The notes under the pieces are model-generated. The model saw nothing but the letters and a program-made list of their open reading frames with translations, was not told the DNA's origin and made no database searches. 64,000 nucleotides of DNA from Prado023 sp963700395 (GTDB lineage: Bacteria; Actinomycetota; Actinomycetes; S36-B12; CAIYMF01): positions 248,001 through 312,000 of the forward strand of contig CAVOXI010000002.1 of the NCBI GenBank assembly GCA_963700395.1. Direction: 5' to 3'. This document shows positions 25,800 to 35,275 of the stretch, one piece after another. Every line of letters starts with the position of its first letter. Within the stretch, counting starts at the first letter, position 1. Both the position numbers and the translations under genes were made by a program.

Positions 25800-27821
25800 A
25801 TCGCTGCCGACCTGCGGCCCTCCCTCTGGCGACCGAGCATCTTCGCGCTGACGTGGCAGGCCTGCACGTGGCTGGGATGTGGGCTCGTCGCCTACTCCGT
25901 CGGGCGCCTCGAGCCCGTCGGACTGGCTGGCCATGGGAGCGCCCATGGCCATGATCGCCGCCGTGGTGCTGCTCAGCGAGCTGCGCCCGATCGTCATGAC
26001 GCGCCTGCCGGGCAACCCGGTGTCGATCTCGTTGGCCTTCGTGTTCGCCACGCTGTACATCTGGGGGCTGTACCCGGCGTTGGTCCTGCAGGCAGCCTCG
26101 GTCCTCCTCAGCGAGATCGTGGCCCGCAAGAGCCTGTGGAAGATTCCCGTTCAACGTGGGGCAGTACTCGATCAGCGTGACGGCCGCGTGGCTGGTCATG
26201 CTCGCCGCCGGGGTGGACCCGACACCGACCTCACCACAGCTGGGCCTGACCGTCGGCGACCTCGGGATGGATCGTGGCCACGTGGGTCGTCTACCACGTG
26301 GTCAACCTGGCCCTGGTCGCAGGACTGGCGGAGTCCGACGGGCAGACCTGGTGGGAGTCGTTCAGCGAGGAGTTCTGGTTCTTCACCTTCGCCGCGTTCG
26401 CGGTGCTGGCACTGTCGCCACTCGTCGCGGGCATCGCCGTCGGGCGCCCCAACTCCTGGACTCTGCTGCCGCTGCTGCTGCTGCCCCTGATCGCAGTCCA
26501 GCGGACGGCTCAGATGTCGCGAGAGCGGGAGCACCAGGCGCTGCACGATCCCCTGACCGGGCTGCCGAACCGCCTGCTGCTCGCCGACCGGATCGAGCAC
26601 GGCCTGGCGCGGGAGGGCCGGTCCGAGGGTCGACTCGTCCTGGTGTTCCTCGACCTCGACATGTTCAAGGTGGTCAACGACGGGCTGGGACATGCGGCCG
26701 GGGATGCCCTGCTGGTCGAGGTGGCCCACCGGCTTGCCTCGGTCGTGCGCGCTGAGGACACCCTGGCCCGGTTCGGCGGCGACGAGTTCGCGCTCATCTT
26801 CGAGGACGTCCCTGACGACCAGGTGCAGGACCTCGCAGCACGCGTCACGGCCAGCCTGCGCGACACGTTCCACTTCGAGGGCCGCGAGGTGACAGTCACG
26901 GCCAGCATCGGGGTCGCCCAGGCCGTCCCCGACTCCACGCCGCTGACGATGCTGCGCGACGCCGACGCCGCGATGTACCGGGCGAAGGCGGCCGGGCGCA
27001 ACCGGGTCGTGCACTTCCACAGCGACATGCACAAGCAGGACACGGCGCGGCTCGACACCGAGGCCGAGCTGCGCCTGGCCCTCGACCGCGGCGAGCTGCG
27101 CGCCCACTACCAGCCGGTCGTCGACGTCCAGACCGAGCGGATCATCGGCGTCGAGGCCCTCGTGCGATGGCAGCACCCGCAACGGGGGCTCCTGCTCCCG
27201 GCCGAGTTCATCGCGCTCGCTGAGGAGACTGGCCTGATCGTCCCGCTCGGGGGCTGGATCCTCGACCAGGCGCTTCGCCAGTCCACGCGTGTGCGCGACG
27301 AGTACCCGGAGGCGTCCGACCTGTGGGTGGCCGTGAACCTGTCGGCGCGCCAGCTGCAGCTCCCCGGGTTCGTCGACCAGGTCGCCGAGGCACTGGACCG
27401 GGTCGGGATGCCTCCGTCCCTGGTCCACCTGGAGATCACCGAGTCAGTCGTGATGAACAGCCTGGAGACCACGATGGGCACCCTCAAGGGGCTTCGTTCC
27501 CTGGGGATCCGACTGGCCATCGACGACTTCGGGACGGGCTACTCGTCGCTGTCGTACCTCAAGGAGCTCCCCGTCTCGGCGCTCAAGATCGACCGATCCT
27601 TCATCCGGGGCATCGGCGACAGCAAGTCCTCCGACCTGTCCATCGTCGAGGCCATCACCAACCTCGCAGCGGCACTCGACCTCGAGGTGATCGCCGAGGG
27701 CGTGGAGACCTCGGAGCAGCTCGAGGCATTGCGACGCCTGCACGTGTCGTCGGCCCAGGGCTTCTACTGGTCCAGGCCGAAGCCCGCCAGGGACCTGGTC
27801 GGGTGGATGCCCCCGCGGTGA
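25800..27821 (+). CDS. Membrane GGDEF-EAL cyclic-di-GMP enzyme (three +1 frame changes in the N-terminal membrane part)
   Basis: Bifunctional cyclic-di-GMP protein. The N-terminal part is a multi-helix membrane sensor read over frames that change near 25920, 26146 and 26266; each is consistent with one extra base, and hydrophobic sense resumes every time (LAFVFATLYIWGLYPALVL, SISVTAAWLVML, WVVYHVVNLALVAGL). From about 26274 the frame is intact: a GGDEF domain with RFGGDEF (about 26768-26788), then an EAL domain with VEALVRWQHP, NLSARQLQ, LEITES, IDDFGTGYSSL and IAEGVETSEQ, all needed for phosphodiesterase activity. The best ribosome site (GGGAGG) precedes ATC 25800, a rare start. It is divergent from the glycan synthase, suggesting second-messenger control. 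Confidence 0.8.
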
Positions 27822-27908
27822 TCCGCCACAGTGCGCCCACCGCGGTGCGCCCCGCGGCGCCGCGCCCGAGCCTCGGCGGGCGGACTCCGTCAGCCGGGCC
27901 GCGCGCCT

Positions 27909-28568
27909 TCATCCCAGCGCGGCGTTGCGCTCCAGTGCGTCGAGGATCAGGTCGAGCCCGTAGTCGAACTCCTTGTCGACGCTGTAGACCGACCTCGCCA
28001 CCTGCTCGCCCAGCTCGGCGAGGTAGGGGTACTCGACCGTGGCGACCGACCCGGCTGTCGACTCCGACGGGAGCTGAGCCGTGCTGGCCGAAGCGAGGCT
28101 CGTCTCCTGGATGACGTGCCCGTAGACGTAGCTGTCGAGCAGCCACAGGGCGTGAGCTGCGGCCTCGATCGGGAAACCCGCGGACCGCAGGTTGCCGAGG
28201 ATCGCGTCGAGGTACCCCAGCGAGGCCGGCCCCATCGACTGACGACTCTCGAGCAGGCCGATCGCCCAGGAGTGCCGGGTCAGCACCTCCCGGGCCGAGG
28301 TGGCCCGGCGCCGCATGGCCGACTTCCACTCGGACCCGGCACCGGGGATCTCGATCTGGGCGATGATGAGCTCGACGATCCCATCGAGGACCTGCCCCTT
28401 GTTCGCGACGTGCTTGTAGAGCGACATCGCCTCCACGCCGAGCTCGGCGCCCAGGCGCCGCATCGTCAGGCCGGACAGTCCCTCGCGGTCCGCGACGTCG
28501 ACCGCAGCGAGCAGGACCCGCTCGCGGGTCAGGGGCGCGCGCGAACCTGTGCCTGAGGTGGGCGTCAT
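27909..28568 (-). CDS. TetR-family transcriptional repressor
   Basis: A 219-residue regulator from ATG 28568. Residues about 13-60 form the TetR helix-turn-helix (RERVLLAAVDVADREGLSGL, MRRLGAELGVEAMSLYKHV); the rest is a helical ligand domain of the TetR_C tetracycline-repressor-like type. It reads away from the DUF6326 membrane gene, and the 68-base gap holds a palindromic operator, so it most likely represses itself and that gene. The inducer is unknown; hydrophobic compounds are usual for the family. Confidence 0.88.
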   Translation of the reverse strand: MTPTSGTGSRAPLTRERVLLAAVDVADREGLSGLTMRRLGAELGVEAMSLYKHVANKGQVLDGIVELIIAQIEIPGAGSEWKSAMRRRATSAREVLTRHSWAIGLLESRQSMGPASLGYLDAILGNLRSAGFPIEAAAHALWLLDSYVYGHVIQETSLASASTAQLPSESTAGSVATVEYPYLAELGEQVARSVYSVDKEFDYGLDLILDALERNAALG

Positions 28569-28577
28569 GTGGACAAG

Positions 28578-28609
28578 CTTACTAAGTAACCGCTAGATTA
28601 CTAAGTAAG
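28578..28609. promoter_or_regulatory. TetR-type operator: CTTACTAAGTAA / TTACTAAGTAAG
   Basis: Two TTACTAAGTAA copies, 19 bases apart (28579-28589 and 28598-28608), together form a 32-base near-perfect palindrome. The AT-rich sites stand out in GC-rich DNA and fill the gap between the divergent TetR and DUF6326 genes. Binding here would block both starts. Confidence 0.75.
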
Positions 28610-28636
28610 CCACTACGAGGAGATTGGAGTTGTCAG

Positions 28637-29098
28637 ATGTCCATCACCACCGACGTCGCCGAGGTCCCCACGACGCGCACCCCCCTCGATACTGCCCGCG
28701 TGAATGTGCGGATCATGATCTCCGCGCTCTGGACAGCGATGCTGTTCGTCTTCGTCTACGTCGACCTGTACCGGTACTACCGGCCCGACTTCAGATCAGA
28801 GGTCGAGGCCGGCCAGCTCGGGCCGTTCACCATCGGTCAGTGGACCCTGGTGGGCACCACCGCCTACGTCCTGCTGCCGATCCTGATGGTGGTCGGCACG
28901 CTCGTCCTGCGACCGGGGATCGCCCGGGTCGCCAACATCGCCCTGAGCGTCCTGTACGCGGTGACGATCATCGCCGGGGCGATCGGCGAGTGGTACTACT
29001 ACGTCCTGGGCAGTGCCGTCGAGGTCGCGCTGCTGGCCGGTATCGCGTACTGCGCATGGACCTGGCCCCGGGCGCATTCATCGCAGGCGGGCGAGTAG
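28637..29098 (+). CDS. DUF6326 small membrane protein under TetR control
   Basis: A 153-residue membrane protein with four predicted helices: ISALWTAMLFVFVYVDLYRY, TTAYVLLPILMVVGTLVL, VANIALSVLYAVTIIAG and VEVALLAGIAYCAWTW. The DLYRYYRPDF motif after helix 1 is typical of the DUF6326 group often found beside TetR regulators. GGAG lies 10 bases before ATG 28637. No transport motif is seen. Context suggests a response to a toxic or membrane-active compound sensed by the TetR protein. A hairpin terminator follows. Confidence 0.75.
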   Translation: MSITTDVAEVPTTRTPLDTARVNVRIMISALWTAMLFVFVYVDLYRYYRPDFRSEVEAGQLGPFTIGQWTLVGTTAYVLLPILMVVGTLVLRPGIARVANIALSVLYAVTIIAGAIGEWYYYVLGSAVEVALLAGIAYCAWTWPRAHSSQAGE

Positions 29099-29150
29099 CA
29101 CCAGCCGCGGCCGGGAGCCTCGCGCACGCCTTCCGCGCAGCGCGGGGGTG

Positions 29151-29182
29151 AAGGCCCAAAGCCCCTACCGGATGGGCCTTTT
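29151..29182 (+). terminator. Hairpin terminator after the DUF6326 gene
   Basis: AAGGCCC (29151-29157) pairs with GGGCCTT (29174-29180), followed by a short T run. It ends the DUF6326 transcript ahead of the serine hydrolase gene. Confidence 0.7.
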
Positions 29183-29214
29183 CCGACGCGACGATCGGAT
29201 CGGAGGCGATCGTC

Positions 29215-30429
29215 ATGAGCACTCACCGGACCGCTCGTCTGACCATTGTCGCCCTGGCTGTTGCGTCCCTCGGGATCGCGGGATGCAGCACCAGCGGGGA
29301 CAGCGATGTCGCATCGACGTCAGCCACCGTGGCATCGACCACATTGAGCTCGGCACCGTTGTGGGCGCCACCGGGCACGGGGGCCCTGGGCGCCTCCACC
29401 ACGTCTGCGCTGCAGGACGCCCTGGACACGTGGGTCGATGAGGGCCACCTCAAGGGCATGACCGCGGCGGTCGTCACGCCCGACGGGGTGTGGTCCGGCG
29501 CTGCCGGTGTCGACGGTGCCGGCAGCCCGTTGCAGGCGGACTCGGCGTTGTCGCTGCAGAGCATCTCCAAGACGTACACGGCGGCTGAGGTGATGCTGCT
29601 GGCGGGCCGGGGCCTCGTCGACCTGGACGCACCGATCACCGACTACATCGAGGTGCCGTTCGACACCCGGGGTGCGACGGTCCGACAGGTCCTGGCGATG
29701 CGCAGCGGCTTCCCCGACTACCAGACCGAGGCGGATCAGAAGGCTGTTGCCGCGGACCTGAACCGGGAGTGGACCGTCACCGAGGCGCTGGCCACCCTGC
29801 CCGAGGATGCGCCTCGGCTCGGAGCCGTCGGCGGCCAACCGCGCTACAACGGAGTCAACTACCAACTGCTCGCCGAGCTGGTCGCGAAGGTGACCAACAC
29901 CTCCTACGCGCAGGCGTTGCGCGCCGACCTGCTCGACCCGGCCGGCCTGGAGCGCACCTGGGTGCAGGCCGGTGAGACCCCGACCGCGCCGCTCACGGTC
30001 GGCGGGCCCGCGAGGTACGCCGACGTCGTGGACCCCGATGGGCCCTTCATGCCGTCGCGCTCCTTCGCGTCGTTCACCATCGGCGGTGGATCCATCGCCG
30101 CCGATGCGGCCGACGCTGCCCGATGGGGGTACCAGCTCTACGGCGGGCAGGTCATCGACTCGACGTTGGTCACGCAGATGGAGGCCGACCCGCAGCCCGA
30201 GCCGGACAAGGGCCCGTACGCGCTGGGCACCATGGTGATGACCGACGACCGGGGGGTCACGATGGTCGGCCATGCCGGCGGCGGCTCCGACTGGCCCTAC
30301 AGCACCGTGATGGAGGTCTGGACAGGCGACCCGCCCATCGCGGTCGCGGTGCTGGCGCCGCAGGCGGCTGACCACGGGGCCGACATCTTCGGGGTCTTCA
30401 TGCAGTTGCACGACATCGCTACCAGCTGA
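29215..30429 (+). CDS. Lipoprotein serine hydrolase, class C beta-lactamase / DD-peptidase fold
   Basis: A 404-residue secreted lipoprotein. ATG 29215 follows GGAGG; the signal ends LAVASLGIAGC, a lipobox with Cys at residue 23. The beta-lactamase/transpeptidase-like domain has SISK (SxxK nucleophile and general-base Lys, near 29560-29575), YNGVNY as the Tyr-x-Asn motif (near 29844), and VGHAGGGSDWP as the HxG-type third motif (near 30268). Such proteins act as D-alanyl-D-alanine carboxypeptidases, esterases or D-aminopeptidases at the outer membrane face. A true beta-lactamase role is possible but less likely for a stand-alone lipoprotein. The frame is intact. Confidence 0.85.
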   Translation: MSTHRTARLTIVALAVASLGIAGCSTSGDSDVASTSATVASTTLSSAPLWAPPGTGALGASTTSALQDALDTWVDEGHLKGMTAAVVTPDGVWSGAAGVDGAGSPLQADSALSLQSISKTYTAAEVMLLAGRGLVDLDAPITDYIEVPFDTRGATVRQVLAMRSGFPDYQTEADQKAVAADLNREWTVTEALATLPEDAPRLGAVGGQPRYNGVNYQLLAELVAKVTNTSYAQALRADLLDPAGLERTWVQAGETPTAPLTVGGPARYADVVDPDGPFMPSRSFASFTIGGGSIAADAADAARWGYQLYGGQVIDSTLVTQMEADPQPEPDKGPYALGTMVMTDDRGVTMVGHAGGGSDWPYSTVMEVWTGDPPIAVAVLAPQAADHGADIFGVFMQLHDIATS

Positions 30430-30463
30430 CGCCGCGCGGCTCGGGGCACTGGCGCGCGCGACC

Positions 30464-31953
30464 CTAGGTCGGCGCTACGTGGACCTGGTTCCGCCGGTCC
30501 AGGTGCTTGGCTTCGTACGCGACGTCGGCCGCCTTGTTGCGGGTGGGGATCAGGCCCCACGCGTCGTCGGTGAGCGCACAGCCGACTGTGACGGTGACGA
30601 TGCCCGGACCGCTGCCGCCATGCTCGATATGCAGGGATTCGACGGCGATGGCGGACGCGCTCACCCGCTGCCGCGAGGGTCTGGGCATCCACGCCGGGAA
30701 GCAGCGCGACGAACTCCTCACCCCCCTTGCGGAAGACGTGGTCCTCCTCCCGGACGCACTCGGCCATCCGAGCTGCCACCGTCCTGCAGGACGCAGTCAC
30801 CAGCCGCGTCCCCATACCGGCGGTTGTACTCGTGGAAGTGATCGAGGTCGATGAAGAGGACGCCGACGGCGTAGGTGGCACCGGCGAGCAACTGCTCCCC
30901 TTCGTCCAGGGCCCGGACGTTGGGCAGTTGGGTCAGCGCGTCGGTGCGCGACTCCTCCCGGAGGAGTTCGTTCTCGGCGTTCGTCTCGTGGAGCCAGGTC
31001 ATCAGGGACTTCTTGTCCTGAGCCCAGTCCTGGACACCCGGCCCGTAGGACACCTGCCGATCACGTCCTTGGGCCTTCGCGGCGGCCAGCGCCTTGTCTG
31101 CCCGGAGGACGTCGGTGAATCGTCCGTCCGTCAGCTCGGCAACGCCGGCGGAAGCCGTCACCGAGACAGTGACATCCCTTACCTCGCTGATGTGACGGAC
31201 CTTGTCGAGCACGTCGGCCACGATGTCCTGGGCGGCGGTCAGCGAGACCTCGGGAAGCAGGACCACGAACTGGTCCCCGTCGAAGCGGGCGGCAACGCCG
31301 CCCTCGGTGAGGGCAGAGGCGATGGCTCGTGCGACCAGGACGAGGACCGAGTCGCCGACCCAGTTGCCGAACTGGTAGTTGATGAGCCGGAGCCCGTCGA
31401 TGTCGAGGAGCACGACGGCTCCCCCAGGCCGGGCGTCCAAGTGGTCCATCCGGTCCAGGAAGGCCTCGCGGTTCAGAAGGCCTGTCCGCGCATCGTGGGT
31501 GGTCAACCACGCGTACCGGTTCTCGCGGACGTTCAACAGGAATCCCTGCAGCGGTGGCCCCGCCGGGTAGCCGGACACGTCCACGTCGACCAGGAGACCG
31601 TCCGGCACTTCGAGCGTGACCCGGGGCGGCCCACCGGTCGAAGCCCAGGACTCGAGCACGAAGCGCATCGATTCGAGGCCCTCGACGTCCCAGATCGCCT
31701 GCCCGACCGGCAGCGATCCCACCAACGCCTCGGCAGCGTGATTGGCACTGACGATCGTGCCATCCAGCCTGACGGCCACCATTCCCTCGGAGGCAGCCAG
31801 CAGCATGGACCGGATCAACCCTTCGCGAACCGGCGGTGCGAGCGCCGTGGCGTCGGGTGACGTGTCGTCCTCGGCACGTCGACCCCGCCGTAGCAGGCGA
31901 TCGTGGTACCGCCTGACCGCCTGGACAGCGTCGTCAACGTCCAGCCCCGTCAT
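30464..31953 (-). CDS. PAS protein with two tandem GGDEF domains (frame changes near 30785 and 30660)
   Basis: From ATG 31953 the protein has a short helical start, a PAS domain (SEGMVAVRLDGTIVSANHAA), a first GGDEF domain (TGLLNREAFLDRM ... RFDGDQFVVLLPE) and, after a helical connector, a second GGDEF domain (TDALTQLPNVRALDEGE ... RKGGEEFVALLPG). The first signature is degenerate (FDGDQF), the second canonical (GGEEF), so only the second should make cyclic-di-GMP. Two frame changes, near 30785 and 30660, break the second domain, but its continuation to VTVTVGCAL and AKHLDRRNQ is intact. No membrane segment, so it is a cytoplasmic sensor. Confidence 0.72.
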
Positions 31954-32171
31954 GCAGGGATCATCGGCACCCCGGGCGCCGCTCTGAAACCTGCTCAGCG
32001 CGGGAAGTCGACCCAATCTGCTCCTCACCGTGCGCAGGACCAGAGTCGACTCTGCCCCGCCGCTCGCCAGTGGCCCAGAGAAGGGCCTCATCCGGCCTCA
32101 GCGGCAAGGTCGCTGAATCATCGTCGGCGTCATGGCCCTGCCGCGGCTCGCGACCGCAATCCCCGCCTCGA

Positions 32172-33426
32172 CTACGGGCAGGCGTAGTTGTGGTCCAGTC
32201 CGTCCCTCACGTACTGGGTGACGGTGACCCTCCCGCCGGTGAGGGCAGGAAGAGCGCAGGCGGCCTGCGCGCCCTCGAGCGTCGAGGCCCCGGCCAGCCA
32301 GCTAGGCAGCCCGTTGAGGTTGCTGGGTCGCGGGCTCGCCGTGCCGCTGACGACAGGGCCCAGCCCGCCCACGATCTGGGTCCACTGGTAGGCCGTGGAG
32401 TAGATGCCCACGCCTGCGGCGTGCAGGACGTCGAGGTAGTAGTACGTCATCCCTTCGAGGACGGCGCGATTGGCGGTCGTGTCAGCGCCCCAGCTGTTCT
32501 CGGTCTCCACGTCGAGCCACCAGAAGTAGCCAGCCGGGATCGGCACGCCGCGCGAGTAGACGTTGTCGTAGGCCTTGGCATAGCCGTAGATGTAGGAGCA
32601 CGCGGGGCTGTCGCCTCCGGTACACGCCCCGTACGGGTTCGACACCGGGGTCAGCGAATCCAGCGGGTAGGTGTCCGACGTCGGCCACCAGGACGCGAGT
32701 GCCGCCGGCGGATTCGCCGTGTTCACGTACAGCGCCACCGGCGGCTGGGCGCTCTGGCCGCTGGCGCCCGACGCCCAGGCGAGCTGCTCCGCCAGGCATG
32801 GGTTCGTCGTGCTCGCCAGCCCTCCGTTGACCCCGACGATCGCGAACGCCGCCCCGATCGGAAGCGTGCTGCCGCATTGCGGCCAGGACACGTCATAGCC
32901 GACTGGAACAGGCGTGGGCGTCGGCAGGACGGCGGTGGGCTCCGGCGGGATCGCCACTGCTGGGGGTGCAGGCGCGGCCGGAACAGGAAGCGCCACAGCG
33001 ACCCACGCACTCCCCGCCACCCTCGCACTGGCCTTGGCCCGCACGCGGATGGACCCAGCACCAGCGGGCAGGGTGATGCTCGCCCTGCCCTTGCGCAGCT
33101 TCCTGGTCAGGCTGCGCGCCTTGCCCTTGGCCGTGCGGTAGGAGACCTTCACCCGGGTCGCATTCGAAAGGACACGGATGCGCTGGCGCCCCGTGGCGGT
33201 CAGGCTCAGCGTCGCGGTGATCGACGCCGGGGCCCTCCGGGTCGCGACGGCTGACGCCGCTGAGGACGGGGTCGCGACAGTGACCGTCCCCGCTGGCGGG
33301 ACCATCGCGGTGCCGCCGGTCGCGCCAGCGACCGGTGCTCACGGGCGTGACCGCGTTGGCCGGCGTGGCCGGGACCAGCAGGCAGGCCGCCGCGAGGATG
33401 GCGCCACCTGCGCGAAGCACCCGCAT
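32172..33426 (-). CDS. Secreted DUF1906 (glycoside-hydrolase-like) protein (frame change near 33340)
   Basis: ATG 33426 starts a signal peptide (VLRAGGAILAAACLLVPATPANA). The frame changes near 33340, then a basic beta-rich segment (SYRTAKGKARSLTRKLRKG) and a Pro/Ala linker lead to a C-terminal domain of about 245 residues. It opens YDVSWPQCGSTLP and contains AFAIVGVNGG, NTANPP, WWLDVETENSW and YSTAYQWTQIVGG. This is the DUF1906 / GH25-like fold, related to lysozyme-type barrels; the WLDVE motif would carry the acidic residues. It may act on peptidoglycan or another wall glycan, but activity is not established for this family. Stop at 32172. Confidence 0.7.
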
Positions 33427-33523
33427 CTCGACCCCCGACTCACTCGTCCCCCGGAAGGGGCAGTGTGGCCAATTCTAAGCGGTCCGCGCACCAGGCGGGT
33501 CGGGTCGTCAGGTCAGGGCTCCT

Positions 33524-33973
33524 TCAGCGGCCAGCGCCAGCCCCAGACACGGGCAGGGCGTCGTCCCGTTCCCGCGCCGCAGGTGTCCGCACACCGATCA
33601 CGAGCAGGATCACGGCAGCGACCGCCGCGGCAGCCTCGGCGATCGCCGACCAGGTCTTCATCGACGACCACGACGGGTCGTACATGTTGGGAAGGGGCCC
33701 AATCGCTCCGACGTCCACCACCGCGTACAGCACCACGGCAGCCAGCCCACCCCCGGCGACCAGGGCGGCCACGGCCGCCGACGGCCGACCCGGGCGGAGC
33801 ACGAGGAACACTGCCGCAAGGATGGCCGCGTAGCCCTCCACCCGGAACAGCGTCCCCTGGCTGATGCTGCCCCGGATGGGGTCGAACGTCCTGGCCAGAT
33901 GCAGGTGCACATAGGCATCGATCGCCAACCCGGCCACGACCACCACCACGAGCACGATACGCAGGATTCTCAT
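33524..33973 (-). CDS. Four-helix hypothetical membrane protein
   Basis: A 149-residue protein; ATG 33973 with GGAGGT about 7 bases upstream. Helices: ILRIVLVVVVVAGLAIDAYVH, VEGYAAILAAVFLVL, AAVAALVAGGGLAAVVLYAVVDV and WSAIAEAAAAVAAVILLVIGV. The pattern, with HLHLARTFDPI after helix 1, is common in uncharacterised actinobacterial membrane proteins next to COG4315-type lipoproteins, as here 32 bases upstream. Probably the second gene of that transcript. Function unknown. Confidence 0.7.
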   Translation of the reverse strand: MRILRIVLVVVVVAGLAIDAYVHLHLARTFDPIRGSISQGTLFRVEGYAAILAAVFLVLRPGRPSAAVAALVAGGGLAAVVLYAVVDVGAIGPLPNMYDPSWSSMKTWSAIAEAAAAVAAVILLVIGVRTPAARERDDALPVSGAGAGR

Positions 33974-34004
33974 CGTCCTACCTCCGTCGCACACCGTGGC
34001 CGGC

Positions 34005-34535
34005 CTAGGAGGCACCGACGGCGTCGCCGGCAGCGTCCACGACCCACCAGACGTCATTCACGCCCTGGCCGGTGGTGTCTCCGGGTGCGCTGTCCTTGGC
34101 CCAGAAGTACAGCGGCCAGCCGTTGTACGTGACCTGGGTGCTGCCGTCGGTAGCGCGTGATCGTCCCGAGCAGCGACTGGTCAGCGCCCTCCCCCGCCGT
34201 CGGCTCGCCCAGCAATGGGGGCCACGCGGCCAGGCACTGGCCCTCGCATGTGCTCTTCCCGGAGTTCTGGGTGTCCTTGGTGAACAGGTACAGGGTCATC
34301 CCCGTCCCCGTCGACGAGGATCGTGCCCAGGTCGGACGAGGCGGTCATCACCGTGCTCGTCTCGGCTGCCGGCGAGCTGGCCGCGGAGGCGGGTGCCGAC
34401 GCGGGTGCGGATGCGGATGGCGGCGTCCGCGGCGGGCTGCTCGCTGTTCGTGTTGGCGTCGCTGCCACATGCGGCGAGGGTCCCGGTGAGCAGGACACTG
34501 GCCGTGAGCGCCCACACGCGAGATGGTGCCTTCAT
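34005..34535 (-). CDS. COG4315-type secreted lipoprotein (three frame changes)
   Basis: ATG 34535 follows GGAGG and opens a lipoprotein signal (LTASVLLTGTLAACGSD). An Ala/Ser linker, LGTILVDGDG, then LYLFTKDTQNSGKSTCEGQC and TQVTYNGWPLYFWAKDSAPG follow, the two sequence repeats of the Lipoprotein_15 family (PF03640). Frame changes near 34415, 34303 and 34153 are needed, but each repeat reads through cleanly. The family binds unknown ligands (haem and metals have been suggested) outside the membrane. It diverges from an ECF sigma gene and shares promoter elements with it, so it is probably a target of that sigma factor. Confidence 0.72.
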
Positions 34536-34590
34536 GGTTCCTCCAGTCGACGGGTCGCAACTGCCCCGGGCGGGGCGAGCTGTGCCAGTG

Positions 34591-34617
34591 ATACGGCCCG
34601 CAGCCGCCGATGGATTG
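34591..34617 (-). promoter_or_regulatory. ECF-type promoter for the lipoprotein gene
   Basis: On the minus strand CAATCCA (34617-34611), 15 bases, then CGTAT (34595-34591). The same two boxes occur, facing the other way, in front of the ECF sigma gene, which supports recognition of both by that factor. Confidence 0.55.
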
Positions 34618-34663
34618 CGCGGGCACGACCGATCCCCGCACAACGCCCTTGCTGGGTGGCGGG

Positions 34664-34692
34664 CAATCCATTCGGGCCCGCGCGACCGTATA
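34664..34692 (+). promoter_or_regulatory. ECF-type promoter of the sigma factor gene
   Basis: CAATCCA (34664-34670), a 16-base spacer, then CGTATA (34687-34692). Transcription from here would begin within a base or two of GTG 34700, giving a leaderless message. The matching divergent copy is at 34591-34617. Confidence 0.55.
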
Positions 34693-34699
34693 GAGGGGT

Positions 34700-35275
34700 G
34701 TGACTGTGTTCTCGGCGGCGGACAGGGCGGGCGATGCCGCCCTCGTGGCCGGGCTCGCCGTGGATGACCAACCGGCGGCTGCCGCCTTCGTCCGACGCTT
34801 CCAGGGGCCCGTCTACGGGTTGGCGGTCTCGATCACCCATGATCCGGGTCTCGCGCAGGACGTCAGCCAGGAGGTCTTCGTCCGCGCATGGCGGGCCGCG
34901 GGAACCTACGACGTGCGCCGGGCCTCAGTCCTGACCTGGCTGCTGACCATCACCCGCAACGCTGCGATCGACGCCGCCCGCGCCAATCGTCCGACGCCCA
35001 CCGAGGGAGCACTGCTCGAAGACATGATCGCGACCACGCTGCGGGCGCCCAGCCCCGAGCACGACGTCCTGCGCCACGCCGAACGGGATGCTGCGGTCGC
35101 CCACCTCAAGGCGTTGCCACCGGAGCAGGCCCGGGCGGTGGTCCTGGCGGTCATCGGGGGCCGCACCGCCGCCGAGGTCGGCCGCGCTGAGGGCATCCCG
35201 CTGGGCACGGCCAAGACCCGGATCCGCACCGGTCTGCGACGGGTGCGCGAGGCGATGGAGGCTGACCGTGACTGA
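34700..35275 (+). CDS. ECF (SigK-like) RNA polymerase sigma factor
   Basis: A 191-residue sigma factor. Region 2 is FVRRFQGPVYGLAVSITHDP with AQDVSQEVFVRAWRA and VLTWLLTITRNAAIDAAR; region 4 has HLKALPPEQARAVVLAVIGG and the helix-turn-helix AAEVGRAEGIPLGTAKTRIR. This places it near the SigK/SigL group of actinobacterial ECF factors. GTG 34700 lies directly after the CGTATA box. Its stop overlaps the start of the anti-sigma gene, the usual coupled arrangement. The frame is intact. Confidence 0.9.
   Translation: MTVFSAADRAGDAALVAGLAVDDQPAAAAFVRRFQGPVYGLAVSITHDPGLAQDVSQEVFVRAWRAAGTYDVRRASVLTWLLTITRNAAIDAARANRPTPTEGALLEDMIATTLRAPSPEHDVLRHAERDAAVAHLKALPPEQARAVVLAVIGGRTAAEVGRAEGIPLGTAKTRIRTGLRRVREAMEADRD

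Noticed and set aside
29215..30429. Antibiotic-resistance class C beta-lactamase
   Set aside because: The fold and motifs are shared with DD-peptidases and esterases; a lipoprotein without AmpC-type context does not support a resistance call.
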